A program made the translations under genes and the position numbers. A stretch of DNA of 62,445 bases from CAYFQH01 sp964345215 (lineage in GTDB: Bacteria; Bacillota; Clostridia; Christensenellales; Aristaeellaceae): the NCBI GenBank assembly GCA_964345215.1, contig CAYFQH010000005.1, positions 1 to 62,445 of the forward strand, read 5' to 3'. A model generated the notes under the pieces. That model was not told where the DNA came from. It did not search any database and was given only the letters and a program-made list of their open reading frames with translations. Below, piece by piece: positions 50,166 to 58,845 of this stretch. Positions within the stretch are counted from its first letter, which is position 1, and each line of letters begins with the position of its first letter.

Positions 50166-51566
50166 GTGTCACCTGACCCCCTGCCTGGATCATTATGGGG
50201 CCCACTTTTTTTGCAGGTCGTCCTTATTTTAGTGAACGCCTTTTTTGCATCGGCTGAAATGGCCATCGTATCCCTGAACGGCAACAAGCTTCGCAAAAGC
50301 GCCGATGAAGGGGATAAGAAATCAGCCCAACTACTGGCACTGGTTGAATCACCCAACAACTTTTTATCAACCATACAAGTAGCCATTACCCTTGCCGGCT
50401 TATTGGGCAGTGCTTTTGCGGCTGATAACTTTGCCGCTCGTCTGGCCACCTGGATTGTAAACGATGTAGGCTTTACTCTTCTATCATTTAGCACCATCAA
50501 TACCATTAGTGTTATTTTGATTACCATTATTCTTGCCTATTTTACACTTATTTTTGGTGAACTGGTGCCCAAGCGCATTGCCATGCAAAAAGCGGAAAAA
50601 GTAGCCAGAATGTCCCTTGGGGTTATTTCCGGCCTGGCTAAAGTCATGCGTCCTATTATTTGGTTTTTATCCAAATCCACCAATGCAGTTCTTCGCCTGC
50701 TGCGCCTGAACACAAACCAACAAGATGATTTGGTTAGTGAAGAAGAAATTCGCATGCTGGTAGATATTGGCGAGGAAAAAGGTGTTATTCAAGCCAATGA
50801 GCGGGATATGATCGAAAACATTTTTGAATTTAACAACATTTCCGCTTCTGAAATTATGACTCACAGAACCAATGTGGCTGCCATTTGGATTGAAGACACG
50901 AAGGACACCGTCCTTGATATTATTAATAAAACAGGCCTGAGCCGTTTTCCCGTATATGACGAGGATATTGACGATATCATTGGCACCCTTAACACAAGGG
51001 AATATTTGCTTAACACCCTAAGCAAACAACCACAGGATTTGCGGGGCCTTTTGCGTCAACCCTACTTTGTGCCGGAAACCGTGCCCGCCGATGCCCTGTT
51101 TAGAGACATGCAGACTAATAAAATCCATATGGCTATTGTGGTAGACGAATACGGTGGCATGAGCGGTATTATTACCATGGAAGATTTGCTGGAAGAAATT
51201 GTTGGCAACATATACGATGAGTTTGACCCCGTTGTAGTGCAAGATATTATCCGCTTGTCGGATAACTTATGGCGCATTCAGGGGGATGTTGACCTTGAAA
51301 CCATTAGCAAGCAACTGGGTGTAGAACTGCCCTTGGAGGAAGAGTTTGATACCCTGGGGGGCATGATTTTCAGCCAGTTTACCACCATTCCTGACGATGG
51401 CACTCATCCCGAAATTGATGTGTGCGGCCTACATATTTATGTAGAGCGGATTTTGGATCACCGGGTGCAAAGCGCCCTGGTTTCCAAAATACTGCCACCA
51501 GAGGATACGGATGATATTCAGGATGAGGAAAGGGATAAAACCAAGAATTTCTCCAAAAATAATTGA
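50166..51566 (+). CDS. CNNM/CorC (HlyC)-type membrane protein with CBS pair
   Basis: 466 residues from GTG 50166 (AAGGAGG upstream); a longer frame from 50070 lies in the leader. Domain order: DUF21/CNNM membrane domain (FLQVVLILVNAFFASAEMAI...FGELVPKRIAM, residues 1-180), CBS pair (ASEIMTHRTNVAAIWIED ... VDEYGGMSGIITMEDLLEEIVG, about 200-340) and the C-terminal CorC_HlyC domain. Homologues such as MpfA export Mg2+. The next gene starts 16 bp downstream, so both may share a message. Confidence 0.93.
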   Translation: MSPDPLPGSLWGPLFLQVVLILVNAFFASAEMAIVSLNGNKLRKSADEGDKKSAQLLALVESPNNFLSTIQVAITLAGLLGSAFAADNFAARLATWIVNDVGFTLLSFSTINTISVILITIILAYFTLIFGELVPKRIAMQKAEKVARMSLGVISGLAKVMRPIIWFLSKSTNAVLRLLRLNTNQQDDLVSEEEIRMLVDIGEEKGVIQANERDMIENIFEFNNISASEIMTHRTNVAAIWIEDTKDTVLDIINKTGLSRFPVYDEDIDDIIGTLNTREYLLNTLSKQPQDLRGLLRQPYFVPETVPADALFRDMQTNKIHMAIVVDEYGGMSGIITMEDLLEEIVGNIYDEFDPVVVQDIIRLSDNLWRIQGDVDLETISKQLGVELPLEEEFDTLGGMIFSQFTTIPDDGTHPEIDVCGLHIYVERILDHRVQSALVSKILPPEDTDDIQDEERDKTKNFSKNN

Positions 51567-51582
51567 AGTTGAGGGATGTATC

Positions 51583-52638
51583 ATGACATTTGTTCCCGGC
51601 GTTGTTGCCGCCTTAATCGAAAAAGATGGCCGTTACTTTATTTGCAAGCGCCCCTTAAACAAAGCACAAGGCGGTGCCTTTGAATTCCCCGGCGGGAAGA
51701 TTGAACCCGGGGAAACCCACCAGGAGGCCCTTGTTCGTGAATGCAGGGAAGAACTTCAAATTGCCATTGCTGTTGGTGATTTATTTTTAAGCTGGTCAGA
51801 TGAAAGCACTGACCAGCTTTTGCCTATTCATTTCTATTTCGCCCGTATTTTATCGGGTACCCCGGTGCTTAGCGAACATACCGAAGGCTTTTTTGCCTAT
51901 CCAGCTCAAATGGATGCCTTTGTCTTTCCCAAAAGTGATTTGGCTGTTATAAAAGCCTTGCAGGAGCTTCCATCCTCTCCCAAGCCTTCCTTTTACCACT
52001 GTGTGTGGGACTTTGATGGAACCCTGTTTAACAGTTATCCTCAAATTCATAAGGCGATGAATTTGGCCCTTCAATCCCTGGGCATTCAAGAAGATCCCCA
52101 GCTGCTCCTCCAGCTGCTTAAACGCTCTGTTGGCCGGGCAGTAAACACCATGAAGGAGAAACACCATTTAACGGTGGATCTATTTGACCTTTACCGAAGG
52201 ATTGAAGCAGACTTTCCCATCGGGGATCTAAAGCCCTACCCAGGTATTCCTCAGTTGCTGCGGGATTTGCACCAAGCTGGTGCAAAACATTATGTGTATA
52301 CCCACCGGGGGGATTCGACCCTGGCTTATTTAAAAGAGAATAACCTAGATTCTTTTTTTAGCCATGTTATTACGAAAAAGGCAAACTTTCCCCATAAACC
52401 GGCCCCTGATGCCCTTCACTGGTTGTTGAATACCTACCACATTCCCCAAAATCAAGCCATTATGATTGGTGATCGCTCTATTGATGTGTATGCGGGTTTT
52501 AATGCAGGCATCGAAGGTTGTTTTTTAGATTTAGATCATTTTTTTTCTGACGATCAAATTCCAAAAGACATCTCCTTACGCTTTCATACCATCCAATCTT
52601 TCAGCAACTTTTTATGGGGTATTCACCCTCCCTCCTAA
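51583..52638 (+). CDS. Nudix (MutT-like) hydrolase fused to HAD hydrolase
   Basis: 351 residues from ATG 51583. Residues 1-130 are a MutT/8-oxo-dGTP-type Nudix domain with box GGKIEPGETHQEALVRECRE in the consensus G-x5-E-x7-REUxEE form. Residues 137-351 are a HAD phosphatase of the phosphoglycolate phosphatase/YqaB type: DFDGTLFNS at 143-151, motif II Thr in YVYTHRGDS, Lys in KPAPDALHW and the acidic motif MIGDRSIDVYAG. A pyrophosphohydrolase yielding a nucleoside monophosphate coupled to a phosphatase would convert a damaged NTP to nucleoside in one protein; this is inference. Follows the CNNM gene by 16 bp with a weak GAGGG site. Confidence 0.88.
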   Translation: MTFVPGVVAALIEKDGRYFICKRPLNKAQGGAFEFPGGKIEPGETHQEALVRECREELQIAIAVGDLFLSWSDESTDQLLPIHFYFARILSGTPVLSEHTEGFFAYPAQMDAFVFPKSDLAVIKALQELPSSPKPSFYHCVWDFDGTLFNSYPQIHKAMNLALQSLGIQEDPQLLLQLLKRSVGRAVNTMKEKHHLTVDLFDLYRRIEADFPIGDLKPYPGIPQLLRDLHQAGAKHYVYTHRGDSTLAYLKENNLDSFFSHVITKKANFPHKPAPDALHWLLNTYHIPQNQAIMIGDRSIDVYAGFNAGIEGCFLDLDHFFSDDQIPKDISLRFHTIQSFSNFLWGIHPPS

Positions 52639-52677
52639 AGGGCAAACAGTAAATTTTCCTTTCTTTTAAAATAAAAC

Positions 52678-52706
52678 TTGCAAAACCAACTGGTTAATGA
52701 TAAAAT
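52678..52706 (+). promoter_or_regulatory. rpmB: rpmB promoter
   Basis: TTGCAA (52678-52683), 17-nt spacer, TAAAAT (52701-52706). Confidence 0.7.
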
Positions 52707-52749
52707 AAGTAAGCTTTCATGCGCTTAATATCCAAAGGAGGTGTAAGGA

Positions 52750-52971
52750 ATGGGCAAATTTTGTCAAGTATGTGAAAAAGGATCGATGAGTGGTCATAAA
52801 GTCAGTCACTCTAACAGAAAAAGCAACCGGGTTTGGGCTCCTAACGTACAAAAAGTTCGTGTGATGGTAAATGGCCACGCAAAAAGGCTGAATGTTTGCA
52901 CTCGTTGCTTGCGTAGCGGTTTTGCCGTTCGTGCATTGCCTTCTGGTTCCAACATTTCTGTTGAAGCTTAG
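52750..52971 (+). CDS. rpmB: 50S ribosomal protein L28
   Basis: 73 residues, the zinc-binding (C+) form: CQVCEKGSMSGHKVSHSNRK at the N-terminus and CTRCLRSGFAVRAL near the C-terminus supply the four cysteines. This suggests a normal zinc-replete L28; no C- paralogue is visible. Slightly longer than the common 62-64 residues because of a short C-terminal tail (PSGSNISVEA). AAAGGAGG precedes the ATG; monocistronic with its own promoter and terminator. Confidence 0.96.
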   Translation: MGKFCQVCEKGSMSGHKVSHSNRKSNRVWAPNVQKVRVMVNGHAKRLNVCTRCLRSGFAVRALPSGSNISVEA

Positions 52972-53002
52972 TCCCCACCTTTTTTGTATTTGTAACATAC
53001 AT

Positions 53003-53037
53003 CAAAAAGCGCTTTCTATGTTGGAAGGCGCTTTTTG
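53003..53037 (+). terminator. Terminator after rpmB
   Basis: CAAAAAGCGCTTTC (53003-53016) pairs with GGAAGGCGCTTTTTG (53023-53037), with one wobble region; T run inside the 3' arm. Confidence 0.85.
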
Positions 53038-53100
53038 CATTTTACAGGTAAAAGGATTATGATGTTGTGTATATTAACAATTTTTAAGAGGAGGAAAACA

Positions 53101-54060
53101 ATGGACTATTTAGAAAAACCTGTTCTCTACCTTGTTATTCCTTGCTATAACGAAGAAGAAGCACTGCCTGAAACCGCCCGGCAGGTAGAAAAAAAAATAG
53201 AAACCCTGATTGATGTCAACGCTATTGACCTTAAAAGTCGGGTCTTGCTGGTTGATGACGGCTCAAAGGATCAAACCTGGGAACTCGTTAAAAACCTTCA
53301 TCATAAAAACGCTCTATTTCAGGGGCTAAAGCTCTCTCGTAACCGAGGGCATCAGCAGGCCTTGCTGGCAGGGCTGATGACCGCCAAGGAAAAGGCAGAT
53401 ATTGTTATTTCCATGGATGCAGACTTACAAGATGACATTAACGCCATTGATGCGTTTATAAAGGAATATAAAAATGGCCACGATGTTGTGTACGGCGTTC
53501 GCAGCAAACGGGATACGGATACAGTATTTAAGCGAACCACCGCCGAAGGCTTTTATGGCTTTATGCGCTTTTTAGGAGTGGATATTGTAAATAACCATGC
53601 CGACTACCGGTTAATGAGCAAACGGGCTTTGGAGGCCCTTTCTCAATATAAAGAGGTGAATTTATTTTTACGGGGCGTAGTGCCTTTAGTCGGTTTTGCC
53701 AGCACCAGCGTTTATTATGAGCGCCATGCCCGTATGGCCGGCGAGTCAAAATATCCTTTAAAAAAAATGATTTCTTTTGCTATGGACGGCATTACCTCCT
53801 TTAGTATAAAGCCCATCCGCTTTATTTTAAACATTGGCATTGTGGTGTTTGTTATCAGCTTGATAATGCTCATTTATGCCCTTATTTCAAAACTTACAGG
53901 CAATGCCCAAGCGGGGTGGACCAGTATTGTAGGCTCTATTTGGCTTATAGGCGGCATACAGTTGTTAAGCCTTGGGATTATTGGAGAGTATATTGGAAAA
54001 ATTTACAGCGAAACCAAGGCCCGCCCCCGTTATATTGTTGATGCTTATTTAGAAGACTAA
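53101..54060 (+). CDS. GT2 glycosyltransferase with C-terminal membrane helices (DPM1/GtrB-like)
   Basis: 319 residues from ATG 53101 (GAGGAGG upstream). GT-A catalytic domain: VIPCYNEEEALPETARQV, LLVDDGSKDQTWELV and the DxD region SMDADLQDD. Two C-terminal membrane helices (about 235-257 and 272-295) match polyprenyl-phosphate glucosyl/mannosyltransferases that load a sugar on undecaprenyl phosphate for wall or teichoic glycosylation. The partner flippase (GtrA) is not adjacent. Tex follows after 14 bp. Confidence 0.9.
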   Translation: MDYLEKPVLYLVIPCYNEEEALPETARQVEKKIETLIDVNAIDLKSRVLLVDDGSKDQTWELVKNLHHKNALFQGLKLSRNRGHQQALLAGLMTAKEKADIVISMDADLQDDINAIDAFIKEYKNGHDVVYGVRSKRDTDTVFKRTTAEGFYGFMRFLGVDIVNNHADYRLMSKRALEALSQYKEVNLFLRGVVPLVGFASTSVYYERHARMAGESKYPLKKMISFAMDGITSFSIKPIRFILNIGIVVFVISLIMLIYALISKLTGNAQAGWTSIVGSIWLIGGIQLLSLGIIGEYIGKIYSETKARPRYIVDAYLED

Positions 54061-54074
54061 GGAGTGGTTTATTT

Positions 54075-56204
54075 TTGTTTGCCCCTATTTTAGCCCAGGC
54101 CTTTTCCATTTCCCCCTGGCAGGCCGAAGCGGTAATTCGTTTAATTGATGAAGGAAACACCCTGCCCTTTATTGCCCGCTACCGTAAAGAACAGCACGGT
54201 GAATTAGATGACCAGCTGATTCGGGATTTGGCCCAAAAACTAGAACAGCTTAAAAACCTTGAAAAACGCCGGGAAGAAATTCGCCGGCTTTTAACCGAGC
54301 AGGAAAAACTGACCCCTGAATTAGAGCAGGCTATCACCCAGGCTGAAACCCTAGGCGCCTTAGAGGACATTTACCGCCCCTATAGGCCCAAGCGCCGCAC
54401 CCGGGCTCTTATTGCTCGAGAAAAGGGCTTGGAGCCTTTATCCACGGTGCTTCTTTTTCAACTCGAGAAGAAAAAAAGCCCCGAGGAACTGGCTTTACCT
54501 TATATAAATGAAGAAAAACAGGTTTTAACAGCAGAAGATGCCCTGCAAGGCGCCATGGATATTATTGCCGAAGACGTATCCAATGACGCCCAGGTTCGGG
54601 CCCAGATTAAAAAGCTGTTTCATCAAAAAGGCCAGGTCAAAGTCACCGCCGCCAAAGAGGAGGACTCGGTATATCGGATGTATTACGATCACCAGGAACT
54701 ATACCGCACCATGCCTCCCCACAGGGTTTTGGCCATGAACCGGGGCGAAAAAGAAGAGTATTTAAAAGTAGCCCTCCTCATTGAATCTGAGGATGTTTTA
54801 GCCATTCTCCATGGCTTGTATCTGCGTGCTGGCAGTACCACAACTCCTGTGGTAGAAGCCGCCTTGGAAGACAGCTACCAGCGGCTGATCGGCCCTTCTA
54901 TTGAAAACGAGCTTCGTGGAGACTTAACGGAAAAAGCCCAGGAGGCCTCTATTACCCTCTTTGGCAAAAACCTCAAACCTCTTTTAATGCAGCCCCCGGT
55001 AAAGGGCAAAAGAGTATTGGGTATGGACCCAGGCATCCGCACCGGCTGTAAGCTGGCCGTGGTAGATGAAACAGGCAAGGTGCTGGATACGGGTGTCATC
55101 TTTCCCCTGCCCCAGCACAAGCAGGTAAACCGGGCCATGGAAACGGTAAAAAGAATGATTACCACTCACCATATCCAAGTGGCGGCCATCGGTAATGGGA
55201 CCGCATCCCGGGAGACAGAGGAGTTTTTTGTAAATGTGATGCAACAAATGCCCCAAGCTGATTTATCCTATATGATTGTAAACGAGGCCGGCGCATCGGT
55301 TTACTCCGCCTCCCCTTTGGCTGCCAAAGAATTCCCACAGTTTGATGTGTCCATTCGCTCAGCCGTTTCCATTGCCAGAAGGCTGCAGGACCCATTGGCA
55401 GAGCTGGTTAAGATCGACCCAAAATCTATCGGTATTGGCCAGTACCAACACGATTTAAAGGAATCAGCCTTAGATGAAACCCTGGACGGGGTGGTGGAAG
55501 ACTGTGTAAACGCCGTTGGGGTGGACTTAAACACGGCCAGCGCCCCTCTTTTGCGCCGGGTGGCCGGCATTAACAACGCCGTTGCCACCAACATTGTTAC
55601 CTACCGGGAAGAACATGGTTCATTTAGCGCTCGCAACCAGTTAAAAAAAATACCTAAACTTGGCCCAAAGGCCTTTGAGCAGTGCGCCGGCTTTTTGCGG
55701 CTGCCTGGGGGTAAAAACCCTTTGGAAAATACCGGCGTTCATCCCGAATCCTACGCTGTTGCCGAAAACCTGCTTAAAACCCTTGATTTGACCCCTGAAA
55801 GCGCCGTTGGCAGCATTTATAAGGCAGCTCAAACGAAAGGCTTCTCCTCCCTTGCCCAGCTGCTTGAAGCAGGGGAGCCCACCTTAATTGATATTGCCAA
55901 GGAACTGGACAAGCCCGGCCGGGACCCCAGGGATGAACTGCCCCCGCCCCTTTTGCGAAAAGACGTACTAACCATTGATGACTTACAGGTAGGTATGGAA
56001 CTAAAAGGCACTGTGCGCAACGTGGCAGATTTTGGTGCCTTTGTAGACATTGGGGTTCATAAAGACGGGCTGATTCACATTTCTAAATTCGGCCGCCCTG
56101 TTCGCCATCCCAGCCAGGTGGTACAGGTTTCGGATGTTGTTACAGTACGCATTTTAAGCGTTGAAAAAGAAACCCAGCGTATTTCGTTACAATATCTTGC
56201 ATAA
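54075..56204 (+). CDS. tex: Tex-family RNA-binding transcriptional accessory protein
   Basis: 709 residues. Order matches Tex: N-terminal helical domain (NTLPFIARYRKEQHGELDD, LEDIYRPYRPKRRTRA), YqgF/RuvC-like domain (VLGMDPGIRTGCKLAVVD), helix-hairpin-helix (ASAPLLRRVAGINNAVATNI) and a C-terminal S1 domain (LKGTVRNVADFGAFVDIGVH). Binds nucleic acids and the transcription machinery, and affects expression of diverse genes. TTG start at 54075 with AAGGAG about 10 nt upstream. Confidence 0.96.
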   Translation: MFAPILAQAFSISPWQAEAVIRLIDEGNTLPFIARYRKEQHGELDDQLIRDLAQKLEQLKNLEKRREEIRRLLTEQEKLTPELEQAITQAETLGALEDIYRPYRPKRRTRALIAREKGLEPLSTVLLFQLEKKKSPEELALPYINEEKQVLTAEDALQGAMDIIAEDVSNDAQVRAQIKKLFHQKGQVKVTAAKEEDSVYRMYYDHQELYRTMPPHRVLAMNRGEKEEYLKVALLIESEDVLAILHGLYLRAGSTTTPVVEAALEDSYQRLIGPSIENELRGDLTEKAQEASITLFGKNLKPLLMQPPVKGKRVLGMDPGIRTGCKLAVVDETGKVLDTGVIFPLPQHKQVNRAMETVKRMITTHHIQVAAIGNGTASRETEEFFVNVMQQMPQADLSYMIVNEAGASVYSASPLAAKEFPQFDVSIRSAVSIARRLQDPLAELVKIDPKSIGIGQYQHDLKESALDETLDGVVEDCVNAVGVDLNTASAPLLRRVAGINNAVATNIVTYREEHGSFSARNQLKKIPKLGPKAFEQCAGFLRLPGGKNPLENTGVHPESYAVAENLLKTLDLTPESAVGSIYKAAQTKGFSSLAQLLEAGEPTLIDIAKELDKPGRDPRDELPPPLLRKDVLTIDDLQVGMELKGTVRNVADFGAFVDIGVHKDGLIHISKFGRPVRHPSQVVQVSDVVTVRILSVEKETQRISLQYLA

Positions 56205-56302
56205 AATGATTAATTCTATGTTTATTGTTTCATTTTTTTGTAAAAGGGGTATAATAATGAGGAAAGGCATGTAAGGTGCCTTAATCATAAGGAGGTTATA
56301 TT

Positions 56303-56614
56303 ATGGCACTTTTAACAATTACAAAGGATACATTTGATCAAACCATTAACAGTGAAAAACCTGTTTTAGTAGATTTTTGGGCGGCCTGGTGCGGCCCCTG
56401 CCGTATGTTGGGCCCTATTGTGGAAGAGTTGGCGCAAGAAGCTGGTGACAAAGCTGTTGTAGGCAAAGTAAATGTGGATGAACAACCTGAGTTGGCTGCC
56501 CGCTACGGCATTACCACCATTCCCACCGTACTTGTTTTCCAAAACGGCGATGTAATCCAAAAATCTGTTGGTGTTCGCCCCAAAGAAGAGTTAAAATCTT
56601 TGCTGGGTCTTTAA
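56303..56614 (+). CDS. trxA: Thioredoxin
   Basis: 103 residues, standard length. The active site is FWAAWCGPCRMLGPIVEEL, and the cis-Pro is in YGITTIPTVLVFQNG. Reduces disulfides of ribonucleotide reductase and other proteins. It has its own exact -10 (TATAAT, 56250-56255; no clear -35), AAGGAGG, and a strong terminator. Confidence 0.98.
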   Translation: MALLTITKDTFDQTINSEKPVLVDFWAAWCGPCRMLGPIVEELAQEAGDKAVVGKVNVDEQPELAARYGITTIPTVLVFQNGDVIQKSVGVRPKEELKSLLGL

Positions 56615-56628
56615 AAAACCTGTATCTT

Positions 56629-56672
56629 AAAAGCCTATGGTGTACTTTAGCATACCATAGGCTTTTTTATTA
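56629..56672. terminator. Terminator between trxA and the thioesterase gene
   Basis: 13-bp stem AAAAGCCTATGGT / ACCATAGGCTTTT (56629-56641, 56654-56666), T-rich tail on plus and A-rich flank for the minus strand. Confidence 0.9.
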
Positions 56673-56731
56673 TTTTTTTACAGTTGATTCGTTTTTTATC
56701 CAGCCCTCCGCTTTCGGCTGTTTTTTATTTA

Positions 56732-57220
56732 CTAAAACCTGGCGCTTTCCCGTAGTTTGCGCATTTCTCTTCGGCGAATGGCATTATCCCATTCTATTTT
56801 TTCTGCCTCGGTTTCAAGGAGCAAGGGGGGCACTTTGGTAGGGTTTTGCTCTTCGTCCAAGGCTACCATTACAAAATAAGCCCGGTTAATACGTTTTTTC
56901 ATGCCGTCAAGGGCTTCCAAAAAAACATCTACCCTAACTTCCATGCTGGTATTTCCCGCATAGGTCATGCGCCCTATCAGGGAGATGGTGTTGTTTACAT
57001 ACGCAGGTGATTTAAACTCCAAATGGTCAACGGCCGCTGTGGTCACTTCTTTATTGGCATGGCGCCTGGCAACAACACCGGCCACCACATCCATCCACTG
57101 CATCAACTGGCCCCCAAAAAGCCTTTGGTAGCCGTTAATATGGGCAGGCAAAACAATTTGAACCTGCTCTGTAATGGATTCGGCTACCCCTTTACCCAAG
57201 ATGTTTTTTTCATTATTCAT
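56732..57220 (-). CDS. Acyl-CoA thioesterase, YciA-like hotdog family
   Basis: 162 residues from ATG 57220 (GGAGG 9 nt upstream). Hotdog features: NGYQRLFGGQLMQWMDVVAGV with the catalytic Asp/Asn region, TTAAVDHLEFKSPAYVNNT and the NTSMEVRVDV strand. Hydrolyses short- to long-chain acyl-CoAs. It overlaps the end of the upstream glycosyltransferase-like gene by 8 nt, so the two are co-translated, though no functional link is evident. Positive C-terminal tail is typical. Confidence 0.9.
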   Translation of the reverse strand: MNNEKNILGKGVAESITEQVQIVLPAHINGYQRLFGGQLMQWMDVVAGVVARRHANKEVTTAAVDHLEFKSPAYVNNTISLIGRMTYAGNTSMEVRVDVFLEALDGMKKRINRAYFVMVALDEEQNPTKVPPLLLETEAEKIEWDNAIRRREMRKLRESARF

Positions 57221-58640
57221 ATAAAAAAGCCTCCAGCAACAAGTGTTCCCCGCTGTAGTCATATAGGGTAAACATTGTTGTATTTTCATTAATTAATTGG
57301 GTTAATACGTCTGTTACAGATGATTCCGCTTCTACAAGCCCTTTTTCGAATTTTTCTACAAACCAAGCAACTTCCTTCCTTGGAAGAATAAAAAAACTTG
57401 GGTCTACCTGGTTATCTTTATAGCCGATATGAATTTTTTGATCATCCAAAGCTTCCCAGTTAAAGGCTTGTTTTTCATATAGGGGGTAGGGCAGGTAATC
57501 CATGTTCACCCAACCATAATGGGTATATAAGGGAAATTGCTCCATGCACTTTCGCAAAAAGATCCCCAACTTCTTATGGGTAAAAATATGTTTTTCTTCC
57601 CCCAACTCTTCCTCTAGTGGGAAACTATTGGGCAAAATACGCTGCATGGTTTTAACCTGTTTTTGAGGCCCATAGGCCGTAACAGGAAAAAACCGCAGCA
57701 AAGCCAGGTTGTAAAAGGCCTCTAAAGACAGCTGCTGCTTTAAACAAGACAGCTTTTCTTCCCAAGCCGTAACAAACATGGGGCGAATCATGCTTTCTCC
57801 TTGTTTTTTAGCCCCTTTACGCTGATTCAAAGCTTCAGCCATGGACACTTGCACCCTATAAGGCTTATATAAAACCCCCAAACCTAAAAAGGCCTTTAAC
57901 GAAATGTTTTGATTGATAAGGTCAACTTCCGTTTTTTGCAAAAAATCCGTAATGGCTTCTTTTTTCCAGTTTTTAGTATACTCTATTATATTACCTATGT
58001 TTTCCCCTTCCAAGGTGCCTTTTTCATCTATGGGGGTTAGTACAAAACGGTTAGCTGTATATACTTTATAGCCCGAGGCAAAAGCACTGAGCCCCAAGGT
58101 GAAGGGATTGTCAAAACGCCACCTGTCTTTCCTGGCTGTTTTAACCCATCGGCCATGGCCGAATAAAACCGATGGATGTAAAAAAAGCCCTTCTGCTGGC
58201 TCAAAAAACGAGGATGCCCGGATCCCCCGGCCAAAAAAAGCCTTATTTTCATCATTTATTTCTTTTATACCCAGGGCATAGGTTTGTTCGCCCTTGGTCA
58301 AAAAAGAAAAAATCCCATTTTTTTCTTTGGGAAAATGAATCATCTCTTTTATCAGGCTGTCCCACCCTGGTTCAAATATGGCCTCCCCTATTAGTTGCAG
58401 AGTATGTTTTTCATTTTTCACTTCTTTATACAGTTTGAGCAGTACTTTATTGATTGACATATCAGGATAATAAGTTACCTTACAGGCCGCCGGGGCGGCA
58501 ACGTTCACCAAGTCTTCTTCTTTCTCGCTCAAAATGCCTATGTAAATATGCAGGTTGCGCGGGCGGTTGGCCATGGCAACCATGTTTAGCACCGTTTCCT
58601 TGCATTTTTCGGTATTTTTTGAAATCAACAATACATCCAT
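57213..58640 (-). CDS. Glycosyltransferase-like protein with apparent loss of the metal-binding motif
   Basis: 475 residues from ATG 58640 (GGAGG 12 nt upstream). The N-terminal half resembles GT60/GlcNAc-type GT-A enzymes: MDVLLISKNTEKCKETVLNM, HIYIGILSEKEEDL, and LQLIGEAIFEPGWDSLIKEM where active relatives have a D-x-D/H pair before the F-x-PGWD segment; here the acidic residues are missing (GEA). GYKVYTANRFVLTPID follows. The C-terminal third (YTHYGWVNMDYLPYPLYEKQ) weakly recalls HtrL/YibB proteins. Possibly a catalytically altered or structural protein; could also be a new family. Similarity was judged by eye only. Confidence 0.6.
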   Translation of the reverse strand: MDVLLISKNTEKCKETVLNMVAMANRPRNLHIYIGILSEKEEDLVNVAAPAACKVTYYPDMSINKVLLKLYKEVKNEKHTLQLIGEAIFEPGWDSLIKEMIHFPKEKNGIFSFLTKGEQTYALGIKEINDENKAFFGRGIRASSFFEPAEGLFLHPSVLFGHGRWVKTARKDRWRFDNPFTLGLSAFASGYKVYTANRFVLTPIDEKGTLEGENIGNIIEYTKNWKKEAITDFLQKTEVDLINQNISLKAFLGLGVLYKPYRVQVSMAEALNQRKGAKKQGESMIRPMFVTAWEEKLSCLKQQLSLEAFYNLALLRFFPVTAYGPQKQVKTMQRILPNSFPLEEELGEEKHIFTHKKLGIFLRKCMEQFPLYTHYGWVNMDYLPYPLYEKQAFNWEALDDQKIHIGYKDNQVDPSFFILPRKEVAWFVEKFEKGLVEAESSVTDVLTQLINENTTMFTLYDYSGEHLLLEAFLYE

Positions 58641-58774
58641 TTGCCTATGGTTCCTCCGCCTCATTTGTTTTATACTTTCATTATACTGTTCTCCTTTCCC
58701 ACCCGTCAATGATCTGAGCCTATTTTATTTTCCTTAAAATACCAAAATAGTACAATAGATGGCTGGTTTTTTTC

Positions 58775-58803
58775 TTGCCCTTTGTTATGGGAGGGGCTAC
58801 AAT
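58775..58803 (+). promoter_or_regulatory. gdhA: gdhA promoter
   Basis: TTGCCC (58775-58780), 17-nt spacer, TACAAT (58798-58803), 42 bp before the start codon. Confidence 0.7.
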
Positions 58804-58845
58804 AAGTGATGATTGTATTTTGCCTAAAAAGAGAGGAGCCATATT

